A stretch of DNA of 64,000 nucleotides from Actinomycetota bacterium (lineage in GTDB: Bacteria; Actinomycetota; Actinomycetes; JACCUZ01). The first letter of the stretch is position 1; every line of letters starts with the position of its first letter. Positions 15,796 to 24,579 of this stretch are shown in pieces. Below the pieces are notes generated by a model. The model was not told the DNA's origin, searched no databases, and saw nothing but the letters and a program-made list of their open reading frames with translations. A program made the position numbers and the translations under genes. Where the stretch lies: positions 1-64,000 of the forward strand of contig JAVEDI010000075.1 in NCBI GenBank assembly GCA_030841035.1. Direction: 5' to 3'.

Positions 15796-17093
15796 GCGCT
15801 GACCCGCTCGCGTGCCCCGCGCGCCCCGCGGACCTCTGCCCACGCCCGGCCGATGGCCACGTCGGCGCGGTCCAGCAGGTCCTCGCACAGCTCGGGAGTC
15901 ATCAGGATGCCGGGCTTGAACTGCAGCACGCGGGGGTCGAGCGTCGAGAAGATCGCCCAGACGCCGTTGTCGTAGAGGTGGCGCATCACGTACTTCGCGC
16001 CCTCGGGGTGGGCGAACTCGAGACCCATCACGACGCCGTTCTGCCTGATGCCCACGAACCAGTCCGGGTAGGCGGCCTGGACCTCGCGCAGACCGCGTCC
16101 GACGAGGTCGCTGATGTAGTGCACCATCGAGCGCGTCTCGGGCCGGTTGCACACCTCGAGCGCCTTGAGACCGGCGATGCAGCCGAGCTCGGCTCCCCCG
16201 AACGTCGAGATGTGACCGAAGCCGTCCTCGGTGAGCCAGCCTGCCGCGCGCTCGCTCACGAGCACCGCCGAGATCGGGTACATGCCGCCCGAGAGGCCCT
16301 TGCCCGTCACGAGGATGTCGGGCGTGATCCCGTGCTTGGTCACCGCCCAAAGCTCTCCGGTGCGCATCAGCCCCGTCTGGACCTCGTCGGCGATGTAGAG
16401 CGCGTCGTAGCGCTCGCAGAGCCGCTTGACCCCCTCGAGGTAGCCGGGCTCGGGCAGCGGGAAGCCGTAGGTCGCCGGGATCGTCTCCATGATCACGGCG
16501 GCGACGTCACGCCCGAGCAGCGCCTGCTCCATCGCGTCGAGGTCGTTGAACGGGACGTGCGGGAACTCCTCCGGCCGGTCGGAGAGGAACAGCTTGCTGA
16601 AGCGGTCGTCGCCCGTCCCGACGGCGAGGCCGGTGTGACCGTGGTAGGCCTTCACGATCGAGACGACCTTGCGCTTCTGGGTGGCGTGGCGCGCCGTCTT
16701 GATGGCGATGTCGATCGCCTCACCGCCGCCGCTGCCGTAGACCACCTTCGTCAGCCCTTCGGGCGCCGTCGTGACGAGCGCCTCGGCCAGAGCGGTGCGG
16801 GCGAGCGACGGGAAGTGGTGGTTGCCGATGTCGAAGTGGTTCATCGCCGCGGTCACCGCGGCGGTCACCTCGGGGTTGCGGTGCCCGAGGTTGTAGGTGC
16901 CGCCGTTGAGGTGCACGTCGAGCAGCCGCCTGCCCGACATGTCGTAGACGTAGTAGCCCTCGCGCCGGTCGATGACCAGCGGCACACCGGCCTCGACCCA
17001 GAAGTCGGTCTTGCCCGGGTTCCAGAAGTCGCGGGACTTCTCGAGCATCTCCGCCTTGGACGAGAAGGAGAAGTCGCCGTAGTCGAAGGACAC
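15792..17093 (-). CDS. Class III PLP enzyme, probable aminopropanol-phosphate phospho-lyase
   Basis: The 433-aa protein has the fold of class III aminotransferases: YNLGHRNPEV (67-76), IADEVQTGLMRTG with D236, and VTGKGLSGGMYP with PLP Lys265. The RMM member is thought to act not as a transaminase but as a phospho-lyase, like ethanolamine-phosphate phospho-lyase, turning aminopropanol O-phosphate into propanal, ammonia and phosphate. GSGGGEAIDIA replaces the usual SGSEANDLA near 120-130, a deviation that may reflect this. First gene of the operon, with a candidate promoter about 100 bases upstream. No encapsulation helix is evident at either end. Confidence 0.87.
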   Translation of the reverse strand: MSFDYGDFSFSSKAEMLEKSRDFWNPGKTDFWVEAGVPLVIDRREGYYVYDMSGRRLLDVHLNGGTYNLGHRNPEVTAAVTAAMNHFDIGNHHFPSLARTALAEALVTTAPEGLTKVVYGSGGGEAIDIAIKTARHATQKRKVVSIVKAYHGHTGLAVGTGDDRFSKLFLSDRPEEFPHVPFNDLDAMEQALLGRDVAAVIMETIPATYGFPLPEPGYLEGVKRLCERYDALYIADEVQTGLMRTGELWAVTKHGITPDILVTGKGLSGGMYPISAVLVSERAAGWLTEDGFGHISTFGGAELGCIAGLKALEVCNRPETRSMVHYISDLVGRGLREVQAAYPDWFVGIRQNGVVMGLEFAHPEGAKYVMRHLYDNGVWAIFSTLDPRVLQFKPGILMTPELCEDLLDRADVAIGRAWAEVRGARGARERVSA

Positions 17094-17191
17094 CGCCCGC
17101 TCCCCTCACCCGCCACGCGGTCGACCGGACCGCCCGTCCGCCCCGCCAGACCGGAACGCCAGACCGAAGCCTCTTTTGGTATGGCTAACGG

Positions 17192-17221
17192 TTTGTAGCA
17201 GCCCCGGGACGGTCCGGTCAA
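17192..17221 (-). promoter_or_regulatory. Candidate promoter for the microcompartment operon
   Basis: On the minus strand TTGACC (17221-17216) and TACAAA (17197-17192) are spaced 18 bases apart. This is a fair housekeeping-type promoter, about 100 bases before the aminotransferase ATG. The palindromic GTATGGCTAAC sits just downstream, over the expected start of transcription, as a repressor site would. Confidence 0.45.
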
Positions 17222-17390
17222 TGGTTTCTTCCGCGCCGAGAGATTTAACACCGAAGTGCTTGTGCGACCGGCGGGGCGCTGCCACCATGCGCTCAGGCAG
17301 CCGACCCGTAGGTGTCGGCCACCTGCCGCACCAAGCTCGGCCACCGCGGGCGAGGGGGACGCTTTTGGTCCGTTGTGTCGCCCTCGGGCG

Positions 17391-17408
17391 TCACACCGGG
17401 TGGTGTGA
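17391..17408. promoter_or_regulatory. Perfect 7-bp inverted repeat upstream of the permease
   Basis: TCACACC and GGTGTGA are separated by GGGT. The repeat ends 48 bases before the GTG start of the permease. It could be an operator or a leader hairpin. Confidence 0.45.
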
Positions 17409-17456
17409 GCGTGACCGCATGCACTCGGCTCCCCGACAAGGAAGGGCGAACTCTCC

Positions 17457-19052
17457 GTGACCACCAGCGAGAACCTCGAACGGGAAGCGTTCGAGAACGC
17501 ACCGGGCCCCGGGGCGCAGCGGCCCCACACGCTGAAGGTCGGTGCCGTCGGCCTGCTCGGGGTGCTGTTCATGGCCGTCGCGAACGCCGCACCGATCACC
17601 GCGATGACCGGCAACGTGCCGATCGCGCTGGGCTACGGGAACGGCATCGGGGCGCCCGCGGGCTACCTCGTGGCGACCGTCGTGCTCACGCTCTTCACGG
17701 TCGGCTTCGTCTCGATGGCGCGCTACATCACGACCGCCGGCGCGTTCTACGGTTTCGTCACCCACGGGCTCGGCCAGGTGTGGGGCATGGCGACCGGTGC
17801 GCTCGCGACGATGGCGTACGTCGTCTTCGAGGGCTCGCTGATCGGCATCTTCGCCTACTTCGCCAACGACGCGCTCGACCGCTGGACCGGCGTCGACGTC
17901 AACTGGCTGCTGCTGGCACTGATCGGCATCGTGGTGATCGGCGTCTTCGGCTACTACGACATCAACATCGCCGCCGCCGTGCTGGGCGTGACCCTCGTCG
18001 CCGAGGTGGTGCTGCTCAGCGCCCTGAGCTTCTCGGTGCTCTTCAGCGGTGGCGGCCCCGACGGGCTGCTTCCCGAGGCGGTCAACCCGGCCAACGCGTT
18101 CAGCGGCCTACCGGCCGGTGGCGGCCTCGGTCTGGCCATCGACGGCAAGGCCATCGCCGCCGGCAGCGCGGCCATCGGGCTGTTCTTCGCCTTCTGGTCC
18201 TGGGTGGGCTACGAGACCACCGCGGTCTACGGCGAGGAGTCCCGCAACCCCAAGCGCATCGTTCCGCGGGCGACGTTGATCGCCGTCGTCGGCCTCGGGC
18301 TGTTCTACACGTTCGTGTCCTGGATGATGATCGCCGGCAACGGCAAGGCGCAGGCCATCGAGAAGGCCAACACCGACTCGATCGGCCTGTGGGTCAACCT
18401 CGCCGAGCAGAAGCTCGGTGGCTCCTTCGTGGGAGACATCTACCTGTTCCTCATCGTGGTCGGCTCCTTCGCCTGCGGGCTGGCCTTCCACAACGCCGCC
18501 AGCCGCTACCTCTACGCGATCGGCCGCGAGGTGCCGCTCACGAAGAACTCGCTCGGCCGCACGCACGGCACGCACCACACGCCCCACGTCGCCTCCATCG
18601 TGCAGAGCATCATCACCGTGGTGCTGACCCTCGCCTTCTACCTGCTGACGACCAACGGCAGCGACCCGCTGCGAGGCGCGTACTTCTACGAGTACGGCCT
18701 GCTCGCGATCCTCGGGACGATGGCCATCCTCATCGTCCAGGCCATCACCTCCCTCGCCGTCATCTGGTACTTCCACGTGAAGAAGGTGCAGCCGGGCAAC
18801 GTGCTGACCACCGGGATCATCCCGGGCATCGGCGGGCTCGGCATGGTCTACGTGGTGTGGCTGCTGCTGAGCAACATCGACTTCGCCGGCGGCGCCGCGG
18901 CGGGCTCGCCGTTCTTCAAGGCGATCCCGTGGCTGGTCATCGTGACCTTCCTCGGCGGGCTGGTCGGTGTGCTGGTCCTGAAGTCGCGCAACCGCCCCGT
19001 CTACGACGCCATCGGTCGCACGGTGTTCGAGGAGACGCACGAGCGCGTCTGA
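17457..19052 (+). CDS. APC superfamily amino acid/amine permease
   Basis: The 531-aa integral membrane protein has about 12 to 14 hydrophobic segments. TM1 has the broken-helix substrate site of APC transporters (LLGVLFMAVANAAPITAM). A later IGLFFAFWSWVGYETTAVYGEE segment carries the conserved FxxxxGYE-type motif followed by RNPKRIVPRA. It is divergent from the microcompartment operon and shares its regulatory region, so uptake of the amino alcohol or aminoketone substrate is the likely role. The GTG start has AAGGAAGGG about 10 bases upstream. The gene is followed by a strong terminator. Confidence 0.9.
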   Translation: MTTSENLEREAFENAPGPGAQRPHTLKVGAVGLLGVLFMAVANAAPITAMTGNVPIALGYGNGIGAPAGYLVATVVLTLFTVGFVSMARYITTAGAFYGFVTHGLGQVWGMATGALATMAYVVFEGSLIGIFAYFANDALDRWTGVDVNWLLLALIGIVVIGVFGYYDINIAAAVLGVTLVAEVVLLSALSFSVLFSGGGPDGLLPEAVNPANAFSGLPAGGGLGLAIDGKAIAAGSAAIGLFFAFWSWVGYETTAVYGEESRNPKRIVPRATLIAVVGLGLFYTFVSWMMIAGNGKAQAIEKANTDSIGLWVNLAEQKLGGSFVGDIYLFLIVVGSFACGLAFHNAASRYLYAIGREVPLTKNSLGRTHGTHHTPHVASIVQSIITVVLTLAFYLLTTNGSDPLRGAYFYEYGLLAILGTMAILIVQAITSLAVIWYFHVKKVQPGNVLTTGIIPGIGGLGMVYVVWLLLSNIDFAGGAAAGSPFFKAIPWLVIVTFLGGLVGVLVLKSRNRPVYDAIGRTVFEETHERV

Positions 19053-19071
19053 CCACCGGCCCGCGCTACGG

Positions 19072-19107
19072 CGAGCGGCCCCGGACCACACGGTCCGGGG
19101 CCGCTCG
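19072..19107 (+). terminator. Rho-independent-type terminator hairpin after the permease gene
   Basis: A perfect 16-bp stem (CGAGCGGCCCCGGACC, 19072-19087) pairs with 19092-19107 across an ACAC loop. It begins 19 bases after the permease stop. There is no T tract, as is common in high-GC actinomycetes. Confidence 0.85.
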
Positions 19108-19142
19108 GCGTGGCGAGCACCCGTCGGGGGAAGGCACCCCCC

Positions 19143-20801
19143 ATGTCTGAGCGGTGGTACAAGGAAGCGGTCATCTACTGCGTCGACGTCGACACGTTCC
19201 AGGACTCCGACGCAGACGGGTACGGCGACCTGCGCGGCCTGATCAGCCGGCTGGACTACCTCTCGCGGCTGGGCGTCACGTGCCTGTGGCTCAACCCGAT
19301 CCACCCCACCCCGAACCGGGACGACGGCTACGACGTCGCGGACTACTACGGCGTCGACCCGCGCCTCGGCACGCTGGGCGACTTCGCCGAGCTCGCGCTC
19401 GAGGCGCGCGAGCGGGGCATCCGCATCGTTCTCGACCTCGTGGTCAACCACACCTCCGACCAGCACCCGTGGTTCCGGTCCGCCGTCGAGAGCCGCGACT
19501 CGCCGTACCGCGACTGGTTCGTCTGGAGCGACGACGAGCCTCCCGACCGCCGGCAGGGCATCGTCTTTCCCGGCGAGCAGTCCGAGACCTGGACGTGGTC
19601 CGAGCAGGCCGGGGCCTGGTACTACCACCGGTTCTACGACTTCCAGCCCGACCTGAACTGGACGAACCGCGCGGTGCGCGAGGAGATCAAGAAGGTCATG
19701 GGGTTCTGGCTGCAGCTGGGGGCCAGCGGGTTCCGCATCGACGCCGCACCCTTCGTGCTCGAACAGGTCCAGCCGGGCGTCACCCGCCCGCCGCAGGACT
19801 TCTCGATCCTGGACGACTGGCGCCAGGACGTGCAGTGGCGCAAGGGCGACGCGGTGCTGCTGTGCGAGGCCAACGTCGAGCCCGACAAGGTCGTGGCCTA
19901 CACGTCCGGCCGGCCGGACGGACCCAACGACCGCGCCCACATGATGTTCAACTTCCTGCTCAACCCCCGGATGTGGCTGGCCCTGGCGCGAGCGGACGCC
20001 GAGCCGCTCCTCGAGTGCCTGCGGACCCTGCCGCCGCTGCCGGCGATGGCGCAGTGGGCCACCTTCCTGCGCAACCACGACGAGCTGGACCTCAGCCGGC
20101 TCACCGCGGAGCAGCAGCAGGATGTCTTCCGGGCGTTCGCCCCGCGCCAGGACATGCGGCTGTTCGACCGGGGTGTACGCCGGCGCCTGGCACCGATGCT
20201 GGGCGGTGATCGTCGCCACATCGAGCTGGCCTACTCGCTGCAGTTGAGCATGCCCGGCACGCCGGTGCTGCGCTACGGCGAGGAGATGGGGATGGGCGAG
20301 AACCTGCGGCTGCCCGGGCGGGACGCCATCAGGACCCCGATGCAGTGGGAGCCGGGCCCCACCGGCGGCTTCTCGGGCGCAGCACCGGCCGACCTCGTGC
20401 GCCCGGTGCAGAGCCGGGGACGCTACGGCAGCGGGTCGGTCAACGTCCTGCACCAGGAACGCGACCCCGCCTCGCTGCTGAGCTGGTTCGAACGCACCAT
20501 CCGCACGCTGCGTGAGTGCCCCGAGGTCGGCGTCGGCGCCTGCACCCCTGTGGACGTGGCGCTGCCGCGGCCGGTGCTCGCACACCGCAGCGACGCACCC
20601 GAGGGAGCCATGCTCTTCCTGCACAACCTCGCCGACCGGCCGGTCACCGTCGACGTCGGCCCCCTCGACGGTGTCGAGGGCGCGCCGATCGAGGTCTACT
20701 CCGACGCGGGCTACTCGCCGGTGCCGGCGTCGCTGAGCGGCCTGGAGCTGAACGGCTGGGGCTACCGGTGGATCAGGCTCCGTCGCGGCACCAGCAACTA
20801 G
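19143..20801 (+). CDS. GH13 alpha-amylase family enzyme (trehalose synthase-like)
   Basis: The 552-aa protein has a (beta/alpha)8 GH13 domain: DGYGDLRGL (25-33), DLVVNH (98-103), GFRIDAAPF with nucleophile D200, LLCEANV with acid/base E242 and FLRNHDELD with D313. A C-terminal beta domain follows from about 455. GDLRGLISRLDYLSRLGV and the WYKEAVIY start resemble trehalose synthase and related actinomycete GH13 enzymes. Substrate and reaction (isomerising or hydrolysing) cannot be decided. ATG 19143 is preceded by GGGGGAAGG. There is no signal peptide, so it is cytosolic. It stands behind the permease terminator and is probably unrelated to the microcompartment. Confidence 0.85.
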   Translation: MSERWYKEAVIYCVDVDTFQDSDADGYGDLRGLISRLDYLSRLGVTCLWLNPIHPTPNRDDGYDVADYYGVDPRLGTLGDFAELALEARERGIRIVLDLVVNHTSDQHPWFRSAVESRDSPYRDWFVWSDDEPPDRRQGIVFPGEQSETWTWSEQAGAWYYHRFYDFQPDLNWTNRAVREEIKKVMGFWLQLGASGFRIDAAPFVLEQVQPGVTRPPQDFSILDDWRQDVQWRKGDAVLLCEANVEPDKVVAYTSGRPDGPNDRAHMMFNFLLNPRMWLALARADAEPLLECLRTLPPLPAMAQWATFLRNHDELDLSRLTAEQQQDVFRAFAPRQDMRLFDRGVRRRLAPMLGGDRRHIELAYSLQLSMPGTPVLRYGEEMGMGENLRLPGRDAIRTPMQWEPGPTGGFSGAAPADLVRPVQSRGRYGSGSVNVLHQERDPASLLSWFERTIRTLRECPEVGVGACTPVDVALPRPVLAHRSDAPEGAMLFLHNLADRPVTVDVGPLDGVEGAPIEVYSDAGYSPVPASLSGLELNGWGYRWIRLRRGTSN

Positions 20802-20828
20802 CCCCGGCACCAGCAGCAGCACCCCGAG

Positions 20829-21179
20829 CTAGCTGCGGCGCGCAGCCAGCTCCGTCGCGGCCAGCCAGGCCGCGGAGGTGACCGCGCTCACCGCGGCTGC
20901 GCGACGGTAGCGCGGCGCGACCGGGACCACCGCCAGCATGCTCGCGCAGTGCAGCGCGTCGACGGCCTGGCCCACGCGGGTGCGGGCGGACCTGGGCGAG
21001 ACCACCAGCAGCGTGCCTTGGACCAGGTCACGCACGGCGAGGATGCGGGCGGCCCCGAGCACGCCGCGGGGCAGCTGTGCCCGGACCGCGAGATCGGGCC
21101 GGGCCCCCACCAGCAGCGACCCGGCCCCTACCGCGACGCGCACGAGCCCGACGGCGCGCAGCGCGCGTGCGCCGTTCAC
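20829..21179 (-). CDS. Small hydrophobic protein of unknown function (116 aa)
   Basis: The product is rich in Ala, Val and Arg with two or three weakly hydrophobic segments (LVRVAVGAGSLLVGA, LVQGTLLVVSP, AVSAVTSAAWLAAT). It resembles small membrane proteins often encoded with SDR genes in actinomycetes, but I cannot name a family. The GTG start (21179) overlaps the SDR stop in GTGA, so the two are co-translated. The frame extends upstream, but that part is inside the SDR coding sequence. Confidence 0.6.
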   Translation of the reverse strand: MNGARALRAVGLVRVAVGAGSLLVGARPDLAVRAQLPRGVLGAARILAVRDLVQGTLLVVSPRSARTRVGQAVDALHCASMLAVVPVAPRYRRAAAVSAVTSAAWLAATELAARRS

Positions 21180-22180
21180 CGCTTGCGCCACAGAGCCGAC
21201 AGGCCGAGCAGCACGGCCGAGGCCGCCACCGTGCCCACCGCACCGTGGTGCTGGCTGGCCCACAACTGCCCACTGCGGCCGTGCGACATCGCGTCGAAGA
21301 CGCCGTGTGCGCCGAAGTCCCGGCCGTCCCGGCCGTCCACGGGGTCCCAGAGGTTCACCGGCGAGTGCGGGTCGCGCGGCGCCTCGGTCTGCTGCGAGTC
21401 GAACCCCGTGCGGCCCAGGTAGCGGTCGAGCAGACCCGGCACGACGGCGTTGGCCGCGAGGGTCGCCGCCGTCGAAGCACCCACCCAGTACTCGCGGCGC
21501 CGGGGATGGTCGGCGGCGTGCAGCACGGCGCGGGCCGCGAGCTCGGGCTGGTAGATCGGCGGGACCGGCCGCGGATGGCGCGGCAGCCGGGAGAGCACCC
21601 AGGAGAACTGCGGCGTGTTGACCGCGGGCATCTGCACCATCGTCACGTGCACGTTGCTCTTCTCGTGCAGCAGCTCGCAGCGCAGCGCCTCGTGGAAGCC
21701 CTGGATGGCGTGCTTGGCGCCGCAGTACGCCGTCTGCAGCGGGATGCCGCGGTAGGCCAGCGCCGAGCCGACCTGCACGACGGCGCCGCGATCGCGCGGC
21801 TTCATCACCCGCAGGGCGGCCAACGTGCCGTGGACATAGCCCAGGTAGCTCACCTCGGTGACGCGGCGGTACTCCTCGGGGGCGATCTGCTCGAAGGGCG
21901 CGAACACCGAGGTGAACGCGTCGTTGACCCAGACGTCGATCTCGCCCAGCTCGTCCTCCACGCGCTGCGCCGCCGCGAAGACCTGCGCCGCGTCCGCCAC
22001 GTCGAGCGGCAGCACCAGCGGCGTACCACCGCTGCGGCGCACGTCCTCGGCCGCCGCCTCGAGCCCGCGCTCGCCGCGGGCGATCAGTCCCACGGCGTCG
22101 CCGCGGCGGCCATAGGCCTGCGCCACCGCCCGGCCGATGCCGGCGCTCGCTCCCGTGACCACGACGACCTGTCCGGACAT
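21176..22180 (-). CDS. SDR family oxidoreductase with C-terminal membrane anchor
   Basis: The 334-aa protein has TGASAGIG (9-16), catalytic Ser139, Tyr152 and Lys156 (AYCGAKHAIQGF). VNDAF stands where most SDRs have NNAG. The C-terminal extension (about 230-334) includes a late hydrophobic stretch (about 312-330, VGTVAASAVLLGLSAL) before WRKR, consistent with a single membrane anchor. This extended SDR type is common in actinomycetes. Its substrate is unknown. It is separated from the sigma factor gene by a strong hairpin. Confidence 0.85.
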   Translation of the reverse strand: MSGQVVVVTGASAGIGRAVAQAYGRRGDAVGLIARGERGLEAAAEDVRRSGGTPLVLPLDVADAAQVFAAAQRVEDELGEIDVWVNDAFTSVFAPFEQIAPEEYRRVTEVSYLGYVHGTLAALRVMKPRDRGAVVQVGSALAYRGIPLQTAYCGAKHAIQGFHEALRCELLHEKSNVHVTMVQMPAVNTPQFSWVLSRLPRHPRPVPPIYQPELAARAVLHAADHPRRREYWVGASTAATLAANAVVPGLLDRYLGRTGFDSQQTEAPRDPHSPVNLWDPVDGRDGRDFGAHGVFDAMSHGRSGQLWASQHHGAVGTVAASAVLLGLSALWRKR

Positions 22181-22184
22181 GGAA

Positions 22185-22249
22185 AGGGCTCCGTCCCTCG
22201 GGTGGTGACCACCGCTGCCTCCACGGTGGTACCCGAGGGACGGAGCCCT
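22185..22249 (-). terminator. Long terminator hairpin after the sigma factor gene
   Basis: A perfect 19-bp stem is formed by AGGGCTCCGTCCCTCGGGT (22185-22203) and 22231-22249. The loop itself can pair ACCACCG (22208-22214) with CGGTGGT (22224-22230). It begins 8 bases beyond the sigma factor stop on the minus strand and ends just before the SDR start, so it also lies in the SDR leader. Confidence 0.8.
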
Positions 22250-22256
22250 ACTCGCC

Positions 22257-23318
22257 TCAGCTGGCCCAGTCGAGCAGCTCGTCGCTCACGCTGGGGTGGC
22301 GCAACTTGGCCAGCGCGAGCTTCTCCAGCTGGCGGATCCGCTCACGGGTCAGGCCCAGGTGACGGCCGACCTCGTCGAGGGTGTGGGCGCGGCCGTCGTA
22401 CAGGCCGAAGCGCATCCGCACGATCGTCGCCTCGCGTTCGGGCAGCCGGTCGAGCAGCTGGTTGAGCTGGTCGATCATCGCGCCGTGCTCGACCGCCGAC
22501 TCCGTCGTCGACTCGGTGGTGTCCACGAGCAGGTCGCCGAACACCGTGTCGCCGTCGTCGCCGACCGGCGAGTCGAGGCTGACCGGGTCGCGACCGATCC
22601 GGCTGAGCTCGACGATGCGCTCCGCAGCGAGCCCGGTGTGCTGCGCGATCTCCTCCGGGTCCGGGCTGCGGCCAAGACGCTGGAGCAGGTCACGACGGGC
22701 CCGCGACACCTTGGCGACCTCCTCGTTGACGTGCACGGGGAGCCGGATGGTGCGCGACAGCTCGGGCAGTCCGCGCCCGATCGCCTGGCGGATCCACCAC
22801 ATCGCGTAGGTCGAGAACTTGAAGCCCTTGGCGTAGTCGAACTTCTCGACGGCACGCACCAGGCCGACGTTGCCCTCCTGGATGATGTCGCCGAGCGGCA
22901 CGCCGCGGTTGCCGAACTTCTTCGCGACCGAGACCACCAGACGCAGGTTGGCGCGCAGCATGTGGTCCTTGGCGGCCGCGCCGTCGGCAGCGACGGCGGT
23001 CAGCTCGCGACGCAGCGCGGCCGCGATCTTCTCCTCGCCGGCCTCGTGGCGGCGCAGCAGCTCGGCGGCGTAGACGCCGGCCTCGATGCGCTTGGCGAGC
23101 TCGACCTCCTGCGCGGCGCTGAGCAGCGCGGTCCGGCCGATCTCGTTGAGGTAGACCCGCATCAGGTCGGCGGCGGGGGCCGCCTCGTCGAGGTCGCGTG
23201 TCGCGTCGGGGTCGTACGTCGGGTCGGGGTAGCTGTCGGTCTCGACCAGCTCGGTCTCCACCGACTCCTCGGTCTCCACCGGCCCGACGGGGTTGAGCAC
23301 CTGTGGACGTGCAGGCAT
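22257..23318 (-). CDS. RNA polymerase sigma factor, group 2 (SigB/HrdB-like)
   Basis: The 353-aa sigma70 protein has the following regions. Region 1.2 is DLMRVYLNEIGRTALL (about 51). Region 2 has LRLVVSVAKKFGNRGVPLGD, IIQEGNVGLVRAVEKFDY and FSTYAMWWIRQAI. Region 3 is PVHVNEEVAKVSRARRDL. Region 4 has LPEREATIVRMRFGLYDG and the helix-turn-helix TLDEVGRHLGLTRERIRQLE. The short N-terminus (about 50 acidic residues) argues for a non-essential group 2 factor such as SigB of mycobacteria rather than the primary sigma. It is transcribed alone, with a strong terminator behind it. Confidence 0.93.
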   Translation of the reverse strand: MPARPQVLNPVGPVETEESVETELVETDSYPDPTYDPDATRDLDEAAPAADLMRVYLNEIGRTALLSAAQEVELAKRIEAGVYAAELLRRHEAGEEKIAAALRRELTAVAADGAAAKDHMLRANLRLVVSVAKKFGNRGVPLGDIIQEGNVGLVRAVEKFDYAKGFKFSTYAMWWIRQAIGRGLPELSRTIRLPVHVNEEVAKVSRARRDLLQRLGRSPDPEEIAQHTGLAAERIVELSRIGRDPVSLDSPVGDDGDTVFGDLLVDTTESTTESAVEHGAMIDQLNQLLDRLPEREATIVRMRFGLYDGRAHTLDEVGRHLGLTRERIRQLEKLALAKLRHPSVSDELLDWAS

Positions 23319-23384
23319 GAAGCGGTCCCCCTCTCGGGGCTATCCAGGTTCGGGATTTCGTCGATACAAGTGACTTTTACAGCG

Positions 23385-24512
23385 TCACTGACAGCCGGTT
23401 TGTTCCCCTACGCGAGCTGCGGACCGCCGCACCGCCTCGAGAGCGACCTCCACGAAACTTGCGGTGGCCGAAAGCGTTGCCCGCTGCAGGTCTGCCCCGG
23501 TGCCGCGCCCGAGCAGGCGCTGCAGGGATGCCTCGACCGTCGCCAGGTCGCCGCTGCGCTCCAGGGCGGGACGGACGTGGTCCAGGAGGGCGCCGACCAC
23601 CGTGCGCGCCGGGCGGGCGCTCGCCGTACGGACGTCGACGAGCTCGTCGGACAGGCCCGAGCGCGCGGCCCGCCAGGCCGCCCCGCGCAGCAGGTCGGGG
23701 CGTACGTCGAGGGCGGGGACGCCGGCGCGCCACTCGGCCGCCGCGGTGTCCACGAGCCCCCGGGAGAGAGCTGCGATCAGGACGGCGTCATCCACCTCGG
23801 GGCAGACGTCGGCGACCCGGAACTCCACGGTCGGGTACCGCGAGGAGAGCCGGGCGTCGAAGTAGACCATCCCGCTGTCGAGCACCGCCCCGGTCCGCAT
23901 CAGGTCCTCGACGGCGCGGTCGTAGCCCTCGACGTCGTGGAACAGTGCGCTCGGCCCGGAGCTCGGCCAGCGGCTCCACACCTGGGTGCGATAGCTCGCG
24001 TAGCCCGTGTCCTCCTCCTGCCAGAACGGCGAGTTCGCCGACAGCGCGGTGAGGACCGCGAGCCAGGGCCGCACCCGGTCCAGGACGGCGACGCCCTCCT
24101 CGCGCGAGTGCACGGCGACGTGCACGTGGCAGCCGCAGCTGAGTGCCTCGCGGGCGGTCAGACCGAAGCGCTCGCCCATGGCGGCATAGCGCTGGTCGTC
24201 GGTCGGCGTGGGTCGTACGTCGACGGGGCTGGTGCCGACCGGGGCGACGCCCAGGCCGTAGCGGGCCGCGGCCCGCGAGAGGTCCTCGCGCAGGGCGCGC
24301 AGGTCGTCGCGCAGGTCGACGAGGCGCTCGTGGGGTCGGGAGTCGAGCTCGGCCTGCTCGCGCTTCAGCTCGTGCTCGATGCCGCTGCCGTCCTGACCGC
24401 TCTCGTCGGCGTCGGTGTCGGTGGCGACGTCGTCACCACGCGGGCGTGGCCGACCGTCGGCGAGCCCGACGAGCAGCACCTCTTCCTCGACCCCTACGGT
24501 TCGCTGCGACAC
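23385..24512 (-). CDS. YbdK-type carboxylate-amine ligase (GCS2 family)
   Basis: The 375-aa protein of the glutamate-cysteine ligase 2 family starts with RTVGVEEEVLLVG. It has SCGCHVHVAVHSREEG (about 125-140), LTALSANSPFWQ, YASYRTQVWSRWP and TVEFRVADVCPEVDDAV, the ATP-grasp-like active site of YbdK. Members form a peptide-like bond between glutamate and an amine; the physiological product is often unknown in actinomycetes, which make mycothiol. GTG 24512 is chosen over GTG 24548 because the family starts just before RTVGVEEE. Confidence 0.88.
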   Translation of the reverse strand: MSQRTVGVEEEVLLVGLADGRPRPRGDDVATDTDADESGQDGSGIEHELKREQAELDSRPHERLVDLRDDLRALREDLSRAAARYGLGVAPVGTSPVDVRPTPTDDQRYAAMGERFGLTAREALSCGCHVHVAVHSREEGVAVLDRVRPWLAVLTALSANSPFWQEEDTGYASYRTQVWSRWPSSGPSALFHDVEGYDRAVEDLMRTGAVLDSGMVYFDARLSSRYPTVEFRVADVCPEVDDAVLIAALSRGLVDTAAAEWRAGVPALDVRPDLLRGAAWRAARSGLSDELVDVRTASARPARTVVGALLDHVRPALERSGDLATVEASLQRLLGRGTGADLQRATLSATASFVEVALEAVRRSAARVGEQTGCQ

Positions 24513-24579
24513 GGGCCGATTGTCCCCACCCTGCACGGCTTGACTCACGCGTCTCGTCGCCGGCCTGGTACCGCCGTCC

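Larger units (their letters stand above)
17094..17456. promoter_or_regulatory. Divergent regulatory region between the microcompartment operon and the permease
   Basis: These 363 bases hold no supported gene. Left to right they contain an AT-richer block (17170-17255) with a sigma70-like promoter for the operon, an imperfect palindrome GTATGGCTAAC (17179-17189) that could serve a GntR dimer, a GC-rich middle, then paired CGAGGG/CCCTCG (17351-17386) and the perfect inverted repeat TCACACC/GGTGTGA (17391-17408) before the permease. No B12 riboswitch could be recognised. The co-encoded GntR/UTRA protein is the natural candidate to bind here. Confidence 0.55.

Noticed and set aside
15792-17093. 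Ordinary omega-transaminase for an amine
   Set aside because: It cannot be excluded by fold, but the coupled kinase, aldehyde dehydrogenase and shell genes favour a phospho-lyase, so this was kept only as an alternative.
18108-20822. Minus-strand open frame of about 900 codons opposite the permease and GH13 genes
   Set aside because: It crosses the permease terminator hairpin and two well-supported genes; composition is typical of a shadow frame.
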